The notes below the pieces were generated by a model. The model was given only the letters and a program-made list of their open reading frames with translations. It did no database searches and was not told where the DNA came from. A DNA stretch of 64,000 nt, taken from positions 3,081,825-3,145,824 of the forward strand of contig NZ_KB910516.1 in the NCBI RefSeq assembly GCF_000372825.1. The letters are read 5' to 3'. The position numbers and the translations under genes are program-made. This stretch comes from Methylobacterium sp. 77 (GTDB lineage Bacteria > Pseudomonadota > Alphaproteobacteria > Rhizobiales > Beijerinckiaceae). Shown piece after piece: positions 49,508-57,885 of the stretch. Positions within the stretch are counted from its first letter, which is position 1. The number at the start of each line of letters is the position of its first letter.

Positions 49508-50066
49508 TGAAAATATCCTGACCAAAGTGAGGCCCAAGGCTTCTGCAACCTGTTCTTGCCAGTGGCCCCCACCTTCATGAGGGAGGTAAATACCTACCGA
49601 CTCGCCACGTTCACAACCTTGTGCTGCCAGCACAACCTACCTGAACGCTCAAGCTTGTGAAGAGCTTCTCGGACGGAAACTCATAGGAACTCACGCTTTT
49701 CGCATGCCATCCTTACCGACGTGTCGCCCGTCCCCCCACGGCGTATCGCAGTTCCGTGCACGTTCGGGATCTGCCGGCAGGGATTGTCTTCCTGGGCATC
49801 ATTCGCACGTCTGCGAGGAATGGCCGGACGCCATCCACGACGCAGGGTCAGGCTGGAAGTAGGCCGATAGCGACGATGCAGGAGGTCAATACCTGACACC
49901 ATGGATACGAGCTGCGGAAGTCCAGGAACGAGTCGCGTCCGTTGCGATAGTCCGCCTGGCAGCCGCCGCTGTGCCGAAAAACTCCGGGTGCATGCCAACT
50001 GAAGCCCGTGGCACGTTCCAGGGGTGAAACGCCCGCCGTTGAACGGCGCTAAGCGACTGGGGAAAA
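49508..50066. other. Intergenic, 559 bp, no gene seen
   Basis: The leftward frame 49681-50127 begins inside the tRNA fragment and is a chance ORF. No other gene, terminator or RNA seen. This is the host side of the element's left junction. Confidence 0.45.
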
Positions 50067-50119
50067 TGGTGCTGCTGGACAGGATTGAACTGTCGACCTC
50101 CTCATTACCAAACATGAGG
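50067..50119 (-). other. Attachment site: 3' half of a tRNA gene, tRNA-Thr(GGT)-like
   Basis: On the - strand the segment gives anticodon loop TTGGTAA (anticodon GGT if so read), stem TGAGG, the T-arm GACAG-TTCAATC-CTGTC, acceptor strand CAGCAGC and the CCA end at 50067. There is no D-arm or 5' acceptor strand. On the 5' side CCTCA could still pair with TGAGG but three extra bases (TGT) intervene. Together with the integrase 150 bases away this marks the left junction of an element integrated at a tRNA 3' end. The intact tRNA should lie at the far junction, outside the window. Confidence 0.7.
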
Positions 50120-50143
50120 TATAGCAAATTCTAGTCGGTATAG

Positions 50144-50259
50144 GTGCTTACCGGTCGGCAAGAGCCATTGATTTAATTGGAGATTATTGAGATACCATCT
50201 CACTGTGACGCCAGGAAACCCGTAGCGGTCACTTCGTGTGCTTACCATGTGCTTACCGG
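50144..50259 (+). repeat. Three gtgcttacc direct repeats, candidate integrase arm sites
   Basis: gtgcttacc occurs at 50144-50152, 50238-50246 and 50249-50257; the first and third extend to gtgcttaccgg. They lie between the tRNA fragment and the integrase start, where arm-type sites of tyrosine integrases are expected. Confidence 0.5.
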
Positions 50260-50268
50260 CCGAGACCC

Positions 50269-51438
50269 ATGCGCCTCACCAACCAGTCCGCCGCCGCGCT
50301 GCAGCTTCCGCCGGGCAAAGACCGCTTGGTCGTCTTCGATGACGACCTGCCGGGGTTCGGCCTACGCATCAGTGGGGGCGGCTCTCGCCAATGGGTGGTG
50401 CAGTACCGGAACGCCATCGGCCAGACGAAGCGGGAGAGCCTGGGAAGGGTCGGTCTGCTTTCGGCGACCGATGCGCGGCGCGCGGCAGGCGAACGACTCG
50501 CGCGAGCTAAACTCGGCGAGGATCCGCACGCTGAGCGAGCCAAGGAGCGTGCCCGCGCCGCCATCACCTTCGGCCATGGCATCGAGCCGTATCTGGCAGC
50601 CGTTGCTCCGAGCCTTCGACCGGCAAGCCTGAGCGAGGCGGCGCGCTACATGCGGGTCGTCTGGAAGCCGCTTCACAGGACGCCGCTCCACGCGGTCGAT
50701 CGCAAGCAGGTGGCGGCACGGCTCGCCGAGATCATCCGCGACGCCGGTCCCTACGCCGCGAACCGAGCGCGTGCGGCTCTGTCGGCGCACTTCGCGTGGT
50801 TGATCGGGACCGGCGCCGCTGACATGAACCCGGTAGTTGGTGTCCCGAAGCCGGCTCCGGAGGAGCGGCGCGCGCGAGTTCTGACCAAGGACGAGATCAA
50901 GGCTGTCCTCGACGCGTGCCGTAATGACGACTTCGGGCGGATCGTTCGGATGCTGCTGCTGACCGGCCAGCGGCGGGACGAGGTGGCCGCGATGGCCTGG
51001 GCCGAGGTCGATCTGGCGGCAGCCATGTGGAAGCTGCCGGCCGAGCGGGTGAAGAACGGTCTTCCGCACGACGTGCCCCTGTCCGGTCCGGCGCTGGCGC
51101 TGCTGACCGGGGCGCCTCGCATCGAGGGTCGGACACGGGTGTTCGGCCAGGGTGAGGGCGGTTTCCAGGGCTTTTCGCGTGCCAAGGCCGCGCACGATAA
51201 GCGTTCGGGTATCACCGGCTGGCGGCTACACGATCTGCGCCGCACCGCAGCCACCGGCATGAACGAACTCGGCGTGCTGCCTCATGTCGTCGAGGCGGTG
51301 CTAAACCACATCTCCGGGTACCGCGCTGGCGTAGCCGGCATCTACAACCGAGCAATCTACGCGACCGAGAAGCGAGCCGCGCTGGATTTATGGGCGGCCC
51401 ACCTTTTGAAAATGCAAGTGGATGCTTTCAAGAACTGA
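50269..51438 (+). CDS. int: Tyrosine integrase of the element
   Basis: 389 aa. The N-terminal arm-binding domain (LVVFDDDLPGFGLRISGGGSRQWVVQYR) is the DUF4102-like type of P4/tRNA-targeting integrases. A SAM-like core-binding domain (about 105-190) is followed by the catalytic domain: Arg in LLTGQRRDEVAAMAW, His-x-x-Arg in WRLHDLRRTAATGM (about 321-324), and a C-terminal Tyr in AGIYNRAIYATEKRAAL. MRLTNQSA is the preferred start; 50236 is possible but lies in the repeats. It points inward from the tRNA fragment. Confidence 0.93.
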   Translation: MRLTNQSAAALQLPPGKDRLVVFDDDLPGFGLRISGGGSRQWVVQYRNAIGQTKRESLGRVGLLSATDARRAAGERLARAKLGEDPHAERAKERARAAITFGHGIEPYLAAVAPSLRPASLSEAARYMRVVWKPLHRTPLHAVDRKQVAARLAEIIRDAGPYAANRARAALSAHFAWLIGTGAADMNPVVGVPKPAPEERRARVLTKDEIKAVLDACRNDDFGRIVRMLLLTGQRRDEVAAMAWAEVDLAAAMWKLPAERVKNGLPHDVPLSGPALALLTGAPRIEGRTRVFGQGEGGFQGFSRAKAAHDKRSGITGWRLHDLRRTAATGMNELGVLPHVVEAVLNHISGYRAGVAGIYNRAIYATEKRAALDLWAAHLLKMQVDAFKN

Positions 51439-51499
51439 CGGATCGGGCAAGTACATCCGCCCCGGTTTTCCGGAGCGGATGCTTGGCCTGAAATTAGCC

Positions 51500-52972
51500 T
51501 TAAGCGATGAAGAAGTCGTGGTGATCCAGCGCGACCTTCGTATCAACAACGGCGAAAAGAACAGCTTTGGTCGCACCATTCCCGTCAGCATCGTAGAATA
51601 CTTCGCCTGTCGCCCGATTGTAGAGAACGCGGTCGGAGGCATCTAATGTGCCGGAAGTAATATCCTTGAACGCACCAGCGGCAAGATCGCCGAGTGCGAG
51701 GGCCTTGAACACACCATGTGCAAGTTCAAACGTATCACCAGCGGCTGTATAATCACTGATGTGATCGACGTTTGCACTGCCTAACTTAGTCGAAAATACG
51801 AATGTATCTGCGCCAGTGCCTCCGCTCAGTATGTCTTTGCCCAGACCGCCATCAAGAGTGTTAGCGCCTGCGTTACCGACGAGCGTGTTCGCCTTCTCAT
51901 TGCCTACTAGGCTGATGCCGGCCTTTCCAGATACAGCCTGGAGTGTCTCAACCGCCTGCCCAGCTGCGAGGGTATAACTTACTGAGCTGATGACCTTATC
52001 GTTACCCTGCGACGCAGCTTCAATAACCTGATCTTTGGCATGATCGACGTGATACACATCGTTTCCAGCGCCACCACGCATGGTATCGATGCCGCCCTTG
52101 CCATCGAGGATGTTGCTGCCGGAGTTCCCGATCACAATATTGGCGAGTTCATTACCGTATCCCGCGAGACTGTCACTGCCCGTTAGCGTCAAGTTTTCAA
52201 CGTTGGCTCCAAGCGTGAACGATACGGAAGATTTTACTAGATCAGTCCCCTGCTTAGCTGCTTCGATAGCCTGATCAAGAATGTTATCGACAACGAATGT
52301 ATCATTGCCGAGGCCGCCGGTCATCTTATCGATACCTACGCCGCCATCAAGGAGGTCGTCGCCGCGCCCTCCGATGATGGTGTCGTCGCCGCCCTTTGCC
52401 AGGATCGTATCGGACCCACTTTGCCCCTTCAGAACATTTGCCGAATTGTCACCAACAACGCGAATCGGGTCGTCATCGATAATGGTGAATGTCGCCGAGG
52501 CTACAGGAGCCCGCCCAAAATCAGGGTCGGTCACTGAAAGGTAAAAATTGATGGCGAACTTCTCATCCAATTCCGCCATGAGATCGGGATTGATTTTGAA
52601 ATCTAAAAAGCCTCCGTATGTATATCCACTGGAGCTAAAATCATCTCCTGGCTCACCACCGGGAGTATTGCTGAACATGTCATCCCAGAAATCACTGTAT
52701 TGGCCCGATATCGGCACAATTTTCCAGTAGAAATCCTTGTAAACTTGTTGCGCCTGATCGACCTGAAATGAAACAATTTGCCCGGCAGTTCCTGCCGAAC
52801 TGCTTCCTTCCACAACCTCTCGCCCAAAGCTGCTCGAAACGGTATAATTGCCACTCTTAGAAATAATTATCACGTCCCGACCCCAACTTTTGTTATGAAC
52901 AGCGCGCCACGTCGTTGACGGATCGTATGGCGTAATTGCGGATAACGCTCCGCCTAAAGTCGTAAAGGACAC
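51500..52972 (-). CDS. RTX-type calcium-binding protein, prophage cargo
   Basis: 490 aa. N-terminal 130 residues unknown (FYWKIVPISGQYSDFWDDMF), then a Calx-beta-like strand set ending VASATFTIIDDDP. RTX nonapeptides follow (GGDDTIIGGRGDDLLDGGVGIDKMTGGLGNDTFVVDN; GGIDTMRGGAGNDVYHVDH; GGLGKDILSGGTGADTFVFS). The hydrophobic end DHHDFFIA fits a type I secretion signal. No Sec signal. GC is well below the flanks, suggesting separate acquisition. It sits between integrase and excisionase, a usual place for cargo (moron) genes. No transporter nearby. Confidence 0.85.
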   Translation of the reverse strand: MSFTTLGGALSAITPYDPSTTWRAVHNKSWGRDVIIISKSGNYTVSSSFGREVVEGSSSAGTAGQIVSFQVDQAQQVYKDFYWKIVPISGQYSDFWDDMFSNTPGGEPGDDFSSSGYTYGGFLDFKINPDLMAELDEKFAINFYLSVTDPDFGRAPVASATFTIIDDDPIRVVGDNSANVLKGQSGSDTILAKGGDDTIIGGRGDDLLDGGVGIDKMTGGLGNDTFVVDNILDQAIEAAKQGTDLVKSSVSFTLGANVENLTLTGSDSLAGYGNELANIVIGNSGSNILDGKGGIDTMRGGAGNDVYHVDHAKDQVIEAASQGNDKVISSVSYTLAAGQAVETLQAVSGKAGISLVGNEKANTLVGNAGANTLDGGLGKDILSGGTGADTFVFSTKLGSANVDHISDYTAAGDTFELAHGVFKALALGDLAAGAFKDITSGTLDASDRVLYNRATGEVFYDADGNGATKAVLFAVVDTKVALDHHDFFIA

Positions 52973-53079
52973 CGCGTAAGCAGAGTTCGGTTGTTGTGTT
53001 GTTTTTGTGCAACCATTTGGGGCAGCCCGTCGCAGATCACCCCTCTCAGACGTCTAGGTATTGATACCAAGCATCGGAT

Positions 53080-53289
53080 TTACGTTCCCTCTGGGCCGCA
53101 CATCTCGCGTGTCTTGACCCAAGCGTCCAGATCCCCGCGCCGGACACCCAGCCGGCGAGTGCTGATCTGTAGAAGGGTAGGCCCATTGCCCTCCCGACAC
53201 ATCCTGCGGAGCGTCGTCGGGCTCAGGCCCAGCTCGCGCGCGGCGGCCTGGAACGGAACGATGTGACGGGCGGTCTCGGCGAACTGCAT
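53080..53289 (-). CDS. Excisionase-like HTH protein
   Basis: 69 aa. HIVPFQAAARELGLSPTTLRRMCREGNGP followed by ISTRRLGVRRGDLDAWVKTRE is a MerR/AlpA-type winged helix (HTH_17), typical of phage excisionases. Its ATG overlaps the stop of the gene before it (TGATG). It is the last gene of the leftward operon, closest to int, as xis genes are. Confidence 0.75.
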   Translation of the reverse strand: MQFAETARHIVPFQAAARELGLSPTTLRRMCREGNGPTLLQISTRRLGVRRGDLDAWVKTREMCGPEGT

Positions 53290-53585
53290 CAGTGCGCTCC
53301 TTGCGAATCGGTGGCCCATGGTGGGTGCTCTCCGTCCAGCCCGAACAGGTCGGGCAGCGCGACGGTGACGGTACGGTGGATCTCGTCGAGGCGATCGTTC
53401 TCGCGGTCGCCGGCCGCGTCGCGCTCATCCTGGTCCGGCAAGACCTGATCTTTCTCGGGCACCAGATCGCCGTAGAGGTATCCCTGAAAGGCAAGGTCGA
53501 CCGCGAGCAACCCGATCTCGTCACGCTTCTCTGCCGGGAGACGCATCCAAGCCGCGCGGACGTCGTTGAGGTTAGGCACCATCAT
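53289..53585 (-). CDS. Hypothetical phage protein, 98 aa
   Basis: MMVPNLNDVRAAWMRLPAEK..., with a helical N-terminus and an acidic middle (EKDQVLPDQDERDAAGDRENDRLDEIH). No known motif. Starts on the ATGA overlap with the gene before it and ends on the excisionase ATG, so it is embedded in the leftward operon. Confidence 0.65.
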   Translation of the reverse strand: MMVPNLNDVRAAWMRLPAEKRDEIGLLAVDLAFQGYLYGDLVPEKDQVLPDQDERDAAGDRENDRLDEIHRTVTVALPDLFGLDGEHPPWATDSQGAH

Positions 53586-54232
53586 GGCACGCCTCCATTC
53601 AGCAGCATCGAGATCTCGGCGAGGCGCGCCTGCGCAATCGCGTACTTGGGCTGGTAATCCGCCGCGAGCTCGGCCTCTTCATCGATCCACCATTGAAGGT
53701 GTGATCGAAGGGCAAGCGCCTCCAAACGGTTCGCGCAGGGGGTTAAGAGTACCTGGTCGAAGGCATCCTGCATCGCGCCCTGAGCGTCCATAGCCGCGTC
53801 CACATCGACATCTTCATCAGGGGCGACCTGGAACGCGTCCCATGCTGCGCGATGGGCAGAAACCACCTCCGAAACGCTCGGTCGATTCGCGCCGGCAACA
53901 CCTTCCAGACATTGCGGTTTCTCACCCTGAAGGTCCGAAAACCGCAATGTGGAATCACACCCCTCCAGGACGGTGGCGATGCGCTCGAAGCCCTCGGTGT
54001 ATTCCTGGTATCGAACATAGTGAGCGACAAGCGTCTGCAAGCCACCCATCGTCACCGGGACCACGTCGTTCATGGCTCGGCGAGCGTCGACACAGCGATC
54101 CGCTGCCCGGTTGTGGGCCCGCATCGCCTCCTCATCATCCTCGTCGAGACGTTCAAGGATGAGCGTCAACGCTTCGTCGGCGACACGATGATCCGCTATC
54201 ACCGCCATAATCGGATCCGCTACTGCATCCAT
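53582..54232 (-). CDS. Hypothetical phage protein, 216 aa
   Basis: From MDAVADPIMAVIADHRVADEALTLIL, an all-helical acidic protein with repeated hydrophobic heptads (LDEDDEEAMRAHNRAADRCVDARRAM; WDAFQVAPDEDVDVDAAMDAQ). No family recognised. Start chosen at 54232 because it overlaps the preceding stop by 13 bases; an ATG at 54322 is open but would overlap that gene by about 100 bases. Confidence 0.65.
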   Translation of the reverse strand: MDAVADPIMAVIADHRVADEALTLILERLDEDDEEAMRAHNRAADRCVDARRAMNDVVPVTMGGLQTLVAHYVRYQEYTEGFERIATVLEGCDSTLRFSDLQGEKPQCLEGVAGANRPSVSEVVSAHRAAWDAFQVAPDEDVDVDAAMDAQGAMQDAFDQVLLTPCANRLEALALRSHLQWWIDEEAELAADYQPKYAIAQARLAEISMLLNGGVP

Positions 54233-54573
54233 CGGAAGCACCCCGCGGTTTCGCACTGGCCGTGTAGGTGGCCATTGTAGCTGTCGCGCGCCCAGACCAG
54301 ACGGCCGGCGCATGTGGGACAAGGGAGGACGCCGGATGAGGCGGGATCTTCTGCGATCATCCGGAACACGCGAACCAGCGGGTCCGGAGGATCAAGAAAG
54401 GCGGCCTTGGCTCCCTCTGCGAGGCCCTGGAGGGCGGCCGCAGCGGCGCGCTGGCGGACGTCACCGGCGTCGGCTCGAACCTCGATGGTGATCGCTGCAA
54501 TGAGAGCCATGTCGACCATCGCCCGGACGCCGGCCTTGAAGGCTTCGCCGTAGGATGGATCTGAGGCGCTCAT
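54220..54573 (-). CDS. Phage protein with C-terminal zinc ribbon
   Basis: 117 aa. Residues 1-85 are helical (EAFKAGVRAMVDMALIAAITIEVRADAG). The C-terminus has two Cys pairs, LPCPTCAGRLVWARD and GQCETAGCFRWMQ, giving a likely C4 zinc ribbon. ATGA overlap with the previous gene. Function unknown. Confidence 0.65.
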   Translation of the reverse strand: MSASDPSYGEAFKAGVRAMVDMALIAAITIEVRADAGDVRQRAAAAALQGLAEGAKAAFLDPPDPLVRVFRMIAEDPASSGVLPCPTCAGRLVWARDSYNGHLHGQCETAGCFRWMQ

Positions 54574-55097
54574 GCCTTCGACCTCTCACGCTTGGCGAAA
54601 TCCCTGGCCTGATGGAGGCGGGCGACGATCGTCTCCATCCAGGATGCGTCCTGATTGGTCGGCCAGAACTCATGGGCCTCAATCCGCCGCAGCAGGGCAA
54701 CTTCGTCGGGCCGGAGGAACTTGCCGCCGGCCTTCCTCGGCAGGGCCTTGCTCTCGGTGATGCAGTGCTTGGCGACCTCCCACCAGGGAATGACCTGCTC
54801 AGGGTGCCAGATCGTCAATCCGAAGCGCCGGGTCGGGGACCGTGGATGGATATCGTTTCGCCCGTCCGATGCCGCCTGCCGGTAGGCATCGGCATAATTG
54901 AAGCCATCCCCTGAAGGGAGCGGCGCATTGACGACTTTCGCGCGAACGAGTGATTCCGTCAGGTCGTGGAAATCCGCGCCGGCGGAGGCGAGGGTCCGGG
55001 CGATGGCGCGGGTGGTCGAAACCACCTCGCCATCGATATCGCTGCCGAGAAGTGGCAGCAGCTTGATCAGCTTCGGCTGGATGGAGTGGGGGATCAT
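54570..55097 (-). CDS. Hypothetical phage protein, 175 aa
   Basis: MIPHSIQPKLIKLLPLLGSDIDGEVVSTTRAIARTLASAGADFHDLTESL matches the opening of many alphaproteobacterial phage early proteins. The middle has WHPEQVIPWWEVAKHCITESKALPRKAGGKFLRPDEVALLRRIEAHEFWPTNQDASWMETI. Starts on the ATGA overlap with its upstream neighbour. No enzymatic motif seen. Confidence 0.65.
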   Translation of the reverse strand: MIPHSIQPKLIKLLPLLGSDIDGEVVSTTRAIARTLASAGADFHDLTESLVRAKVVNAPLPSGDGFNYADAYRQAASDGRNDIHPRSPTRRFGLTIWHPEQVIPWWEVAKHCITESKALPRKAGGKFLRPDEVALLRRIEAHEFWPTNQDASWMETIVARLHQARDFAKRERSKA

Positions 55098-55552
55098 GAC
55101 GATCCCCCTTCCGTGAACAGCGCAGGCTGCTTTTCCTGAGCTCGGGCCCACACCTCGACGCAAGTTTCGTGGCCGAGGAGTTCGTAGGCCGCATGGACGA
55201 AGGCCTGCCGCTTGGCATCGACCTTCGACGTCGCGTTGGCGTGGGTGTCCTTGATCGCCAACGCCTTCTCGGCGCGCCGGAGCTCGCCGATGCGGGCCTG
55301 GAGCGCCGGCCGGCTCCGACGCTTCTTCTTAAGGGCGATCTCGGCCCGGACCTTCCAAGACGGATCGTCGCTCTGGAATCCGAGGGCGATCTGGTCCTCG
55401 ATGGCGAGGATGGCGCCATCGATCTCGTCGAGGATAGCTCGGCCCTGCTCTGATGACTGGATGTCCTCAAGCCGGATCTCGGAGCCGTCGCGGAGCAGGA
55501 TGGTGTTCACCCCACGGATGTCGGTGACGGGGAAAAGGCGCACGTCGTTCAT
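55094..55552 (-). CDS. Hypothetical phage protein, 152 aa
   Basis: Starts MNDVRLFPVTDIRGVNTILLRDGSEIRLEDIQS, then a long basic helical coil (WKVRAEIALKKKRRSRPALQARIGELRRAEKAL). ATG overlaps the preceding TGA. An ATG at 55579 in the same frame is open but less likely. No family recognised. Confidence 0.65.
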   Translation of the reverse strand: MNDVRLFPVTDIRGVNTILLRDGSEIRLEDIQSSEQGRAILDEIDGAILAIEDQIALGFQSDDPSWKVRAEIALKKKRRSRPALQARIGELRRAEKALAIKDTHANATSKVDAKRQAFVHAAYELLGHETCVEVWARAQEKQPALFTEGGSS

Positions 55553-55752
55553 GCCGGCCTCCCATCCACCAAAACGCATTCGGTCGCGATCTCCAGGCCG
55601 CGACGTACATCCTCCCTGGTGATCCCGCGAAACCGGACATCAAGAAACGTGCGGAAGGCGGCCCCGCCGTCGTCGCCGAACAGATCGGAGGTGTTTTCCT
55701 CCATGAGCGCCTGCGCGACTTCGACAGCCCGGTCTGAGGTCTGAACGCTCAT
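55549..55752 (-). CDS. Hypothetical phage protein, 67 aa
   Basis: MSVQTSDRAVEVAQALMEEN, then DLFGDDGGAAFRTFLDVRFRGITREDVRRGLEIATE. Small acidic helical protein. Both ends overlap neighbouring genes by 4 bases (ATGA), so it is part of the operon. Function unknown. Confidence 0.6.
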   Translation of the reverse strand: MSVQTSDRAVEVAQALMEENTSDLFGDDGGAAFRTFLDVRFRGITREDVRRGLEIATECVLVDGRPA

Positions 55753-56225
55753 GCCGCGCCTCCCTTCAGCCGAAGCTGGTCCTTGAAGCCCGGCGCAAGG
55801 ACGCCGATGACGCGGCCGCGGATCTGGCGTTCGAGAATGCCGTCCCTGTAGGGACCGTTCGACCAGCCGAATGTGCTGTAGTCTCCGATCGCAAGGGCTC
55901 TTGCGACAGCCTGGGCCGAAGGCCTTGGGCGCTGCATCGAGCCGACCCACCACGCGGTCGCACCGACATTCAGTTCGCGACGATATGCTTGGACGAGATC
56001 CCCGTCCTCCGAACCGTCGTGAGCTTGGCTCCCCGTCCAAGCGACGAAGAACAGTTCGCCGTGGATCGGATCGCAGTCTGTGGTGTCGACGATCGCGAGC
56101 TCGCCAGGGCGCAGATGCGGCGCGAGACTGTCATCCTTCACCGGCTTAGCGATGCAGCCGGCAGGAAGCGCGTCGCAGACGAGAAGGGCGCGAAGCTCCT
56201 GAGTGATGACGGGTGAAGCGCTCAT
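55749..56225 (-). CDS. S24/LexA-like beta-fold phage protein without HTH
   Basis: 158 aa. PVKDDSLAPHLRPGELAIVDTTDCDPIHGELFFVAW resembles the S24 peptidase beta fold, where D-S-M-x-P-x-x-x-x-G-D holds the catalytic Ser; here the segment reads DDSLAPHLRPGE. A basic YRREL lies where the catalytic Lys is expected. No DNA-binding domain. It may be an orphan S24 regulator or anti-repressor. ATGA overlaps on both sides. Confidence 0.55.
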   Translation of the reverse strand: MSASPVITQELRALLVCDALPAGCIAKPVKDDSLAPHLRPGELAIVDTTDCDPIHGELFFVAWTGSQAHDGSEDGDLVQAYRRELNVGATAWWVGSMQRPRPSAQAVARALAIGDYSTFGWSNGPYRDGILERQIRGRVIGVLAPGFKDQLRLKGGAA

Positions 56226-57262
56226 GCCACCACCTCGCCGCGTTCAATGAACAGTCTGATCTGGAGCTTGTGGGCGTCTTGCTCCTCCGACAGACGCCTC
56301 AGCGTTTTTTGAACCTCAGCAGAGTGCGTGTGATCCACCGGGAAGCCGACCCCGCCAGAGCTGTGCCGACTTGGCCGAACGATATAGCCGCCAGCTGCCT
56401 CCAATTCGGAGACCCACCGCTTCGCGTCGAAATCAGGAATGCCAAGATCGGTACCGGTGATCTTTGCTGCGCTGAGCAGAAGCGAAACCCAAATCGTTGG
56501 TAGCCCATCCCAGTTGGGGGCGTCGATATTTCGGACGATCGTCGCAAGGCCGTCAAGGGTTGAGGCCGTCAACGAATGGAGCCGTAGCTCGGCGAGAGAC
56601 TGTGCTTCCCGAGCGTCGTCTCTCGCGGATGAGAGTTCCTTGACCCAGAACCGGTCCTCACACTCACGCCGGCGTCGGTCGAACTCCTCAGCGATGGGAA
56701 GCAGTGACTGGTACCGGCGAATCCGGAACGGGGTCGTTCCGCCGCGACCGCACACCGGTACCGCCGCGAGGATGGCGGTGCGAAGCGCAGGTGCCGTCCA
56801 AGCCCGTTGATTGGACCAGGAACCATCAAGCGGGCGAACGGATTGCAGGCCAAAGTCACGCACATGCCGTCGTGCCCGGAGTGTAAGGTAAGGGCGCGTT
56901 TCGTCAGCGCCAGCGATCAGCTCGGATGGGCACGGACCGAGCGCTTTCCACATATAATCCCGAGCAACCTTCGCGGCCTGCCCAGCTTCTTCGGCTATTT
57001 GAGTGAGCCGTTCCAGTTCGGCCTCGGCAGCGAGGATGACGCGATCTGGATGTACCGCCGCTTCGTCTTCGATCAGCGCCAGTGCAGGCGCCGGCGCCGA
57101 GGCACCCAATAGGCCAGCGATGACTGATCTGCGGGATGGGCTCGAAGGCTGTGTCAGCAACTGATTGGCTGCCGCATCGATGTCCCGATGGTCGAGGGCA
57201 TTCCGTGCAACGTGCTGGACCGCCGGCATAGGGGCGCGATCAACGCCGAGGCGCTGTTCCAT
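56222..57262 (-). CDS. Hypothetical phage protein, 346 aa
   Basis: Starts MEQRLGVDRAPMPAVQHVARNAL. Has RRSVIAGLLGASAPAPALA near residue 45, a twin-Arg-like hydrophobic stretch too far from the start for normal export, then helical domains (DRVILAAEAELERLTQIAEEAGQAAKVARDYMWKAL; FDRRRRECEDRFWVKEL). C-terminus GYIVRPSRHSSGGVGFPVDHTHSAEVQKTLRRL. No assigned function. It is the largest gene of the leftward operon. Confidence 0.65.
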   Translation of the reverse strand: MEQRLGVDRAPMPAVQHVARNALDHRDIDAAANQLLTQPSSPSRRSVIAGLLGASAPAPALALIEDEAAVHPDRVILAAEAELERLTQIAEEAGQAAKVARDYMWKALGPCPSELIAGADETRPYLTLRARRHVRDFGLQSVRPLDGSWSNQRAWTAPALRTAILAAVPVCGRGGTTPFRIRRYQSLLPIAEEFDRRRRECEDRFWVKELSSARDDAREAQSLAELRLHSLTASTLDGLATIVRNIDAPNWDGLPTIWVSLLLSAAKITGTDLGIPDFDAKRWVSELEAAGGYIVRPSRHSSGGVGFPVDHTHSAEVQKTLRRLSEEQDAHKLQIRLFIERGEVVA

Positions 57263-57359
57263 GAATTCATCTCCGTGGGTTGGGTGAAGGCCCTCGCCGG
57301 CTATTCAGACCTGCGTGGGCCGCTTGAAACGGACGCCTTCGTGAGCGCGTCCGTGACCT

Positions 57360-57710
57360 CTAGAAATCGAGTTCGTCGGGCATGCTCTCGGGCTCGCTGT
57401 GCATGCACAGCGTCAGAGTGACCGAGGGGGTGAGGAGCGTATGCGCGGCCAGGGTAATGGTGCCGGTCTCCACGTCGTGAGTGTTCGACGTGTAAAGGTC
57501 GCTGCGGACCATCAGGAACAGAACGGTGTTTATCTCGCCGCCGCACTCTTCCTCGGTCAGGCCGAGCCACTCCTGCAGGTGCTTGAACAAGGCGAAGGGG
57601 CTGATCGGGCCAGCGAGGTGGGCCGTGTGCCGGATCGCTTCTGCGAGCAGGGCGCTACGCCACTCCGGCTCGCCGGCCTGCGGACAGACCAAGTCGAGGA
57701 TGTTCGACAT
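57360..57710 (-). CDS. Hypothetical phage protein, 116 aa
   Basis: From MSNILDLVCPQAGEPEWRSALL, soluble, with HLAGPISPFALFKHLQEWLGLTEEECGGEINTVLFLMVRSDLYTS and an acidic end ESMPDELDF. The frame is open upstream, but the ATG at 57710 lies right after the stop of the 29-aa ORF. Early gene of the leftward transcript; function unknown. Confidence 0.6.
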   Translation of the reverse strand: MSNILDLVCPQAGEPEWRSALLAEAIRHTAHLAGPISPFALFKHLQEWLGLTEEECGGEINTVLFLMVRSDLYTSNTHDVETGTITLAAHTLLTPSVTLTLCMHSEPESMPDELDF

Positions 57711-57712
57711 GG

Positions 57713-57802
57713 TCAGGCCTCGCCGCGGGTTGCGACGTGGCCCATCGCCCAGAGCAAGGCGAAAGCGCAGATTGGGAGAAGAAGATAAGCGTTCGCAAGC
57801 AC
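57713..57802 (-). CDS. Possible 29-aa membrane peptide, first gene of the leftward operon
   Basis: GTG start: VLANAYLLLPICAFALLWAM then GHVATRGEA and stop. Single TM helix. GGAG lies 7 bases before the GTG, and the stop is 3 bases before the next ATG. It falls about 26 bases after the predicted leftward transcription start, so it would be the first translated product. Too short to confirm by composition. Confidence 0.5.
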   Translation of the reverse strand: MLANAYLLLPICAFALLWAMGHVATRGEA

Positions 57803-57834
57803 GTTTCGGCTCCATCGCTTGGGGCGATAGAGAG

Positions 57835-57865
57835 ATGCTAGCTATGCTTGCGACAATTAGCAAGC
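57835..57865 (-). promoter_or_regulatory. Leftward early promoter and operator (OL-like)
   Basis: Operator GCTTGC-N8-GCAAGC (57846-57865). On the - strand its left arm contains a -35 TTGCTA (57863-57858), then a 17-base spacer and -10 TAGCAT (57840-57835). Repressor binding would cover the -35 and most of the spacer. Predicted start about 57828. Confidence 0.6.
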
Positions 57866-57885
57866 GTTTCTTGCGTTCGGATGAT

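Noticed and set aside
49681..50127. 148-codon - strand ORF next to the integrase
   Set aside because: Its first residues are the translated tRNA fragment (VDSSILSSS); the rest has no similarity or ribosome site.
51500..52972. RTX protein as a lytic enzyme or tail fibre of the phage
   Set aside because: No lysin or fibre motif; position, strand and RTX repeats fit secreted cargo better.
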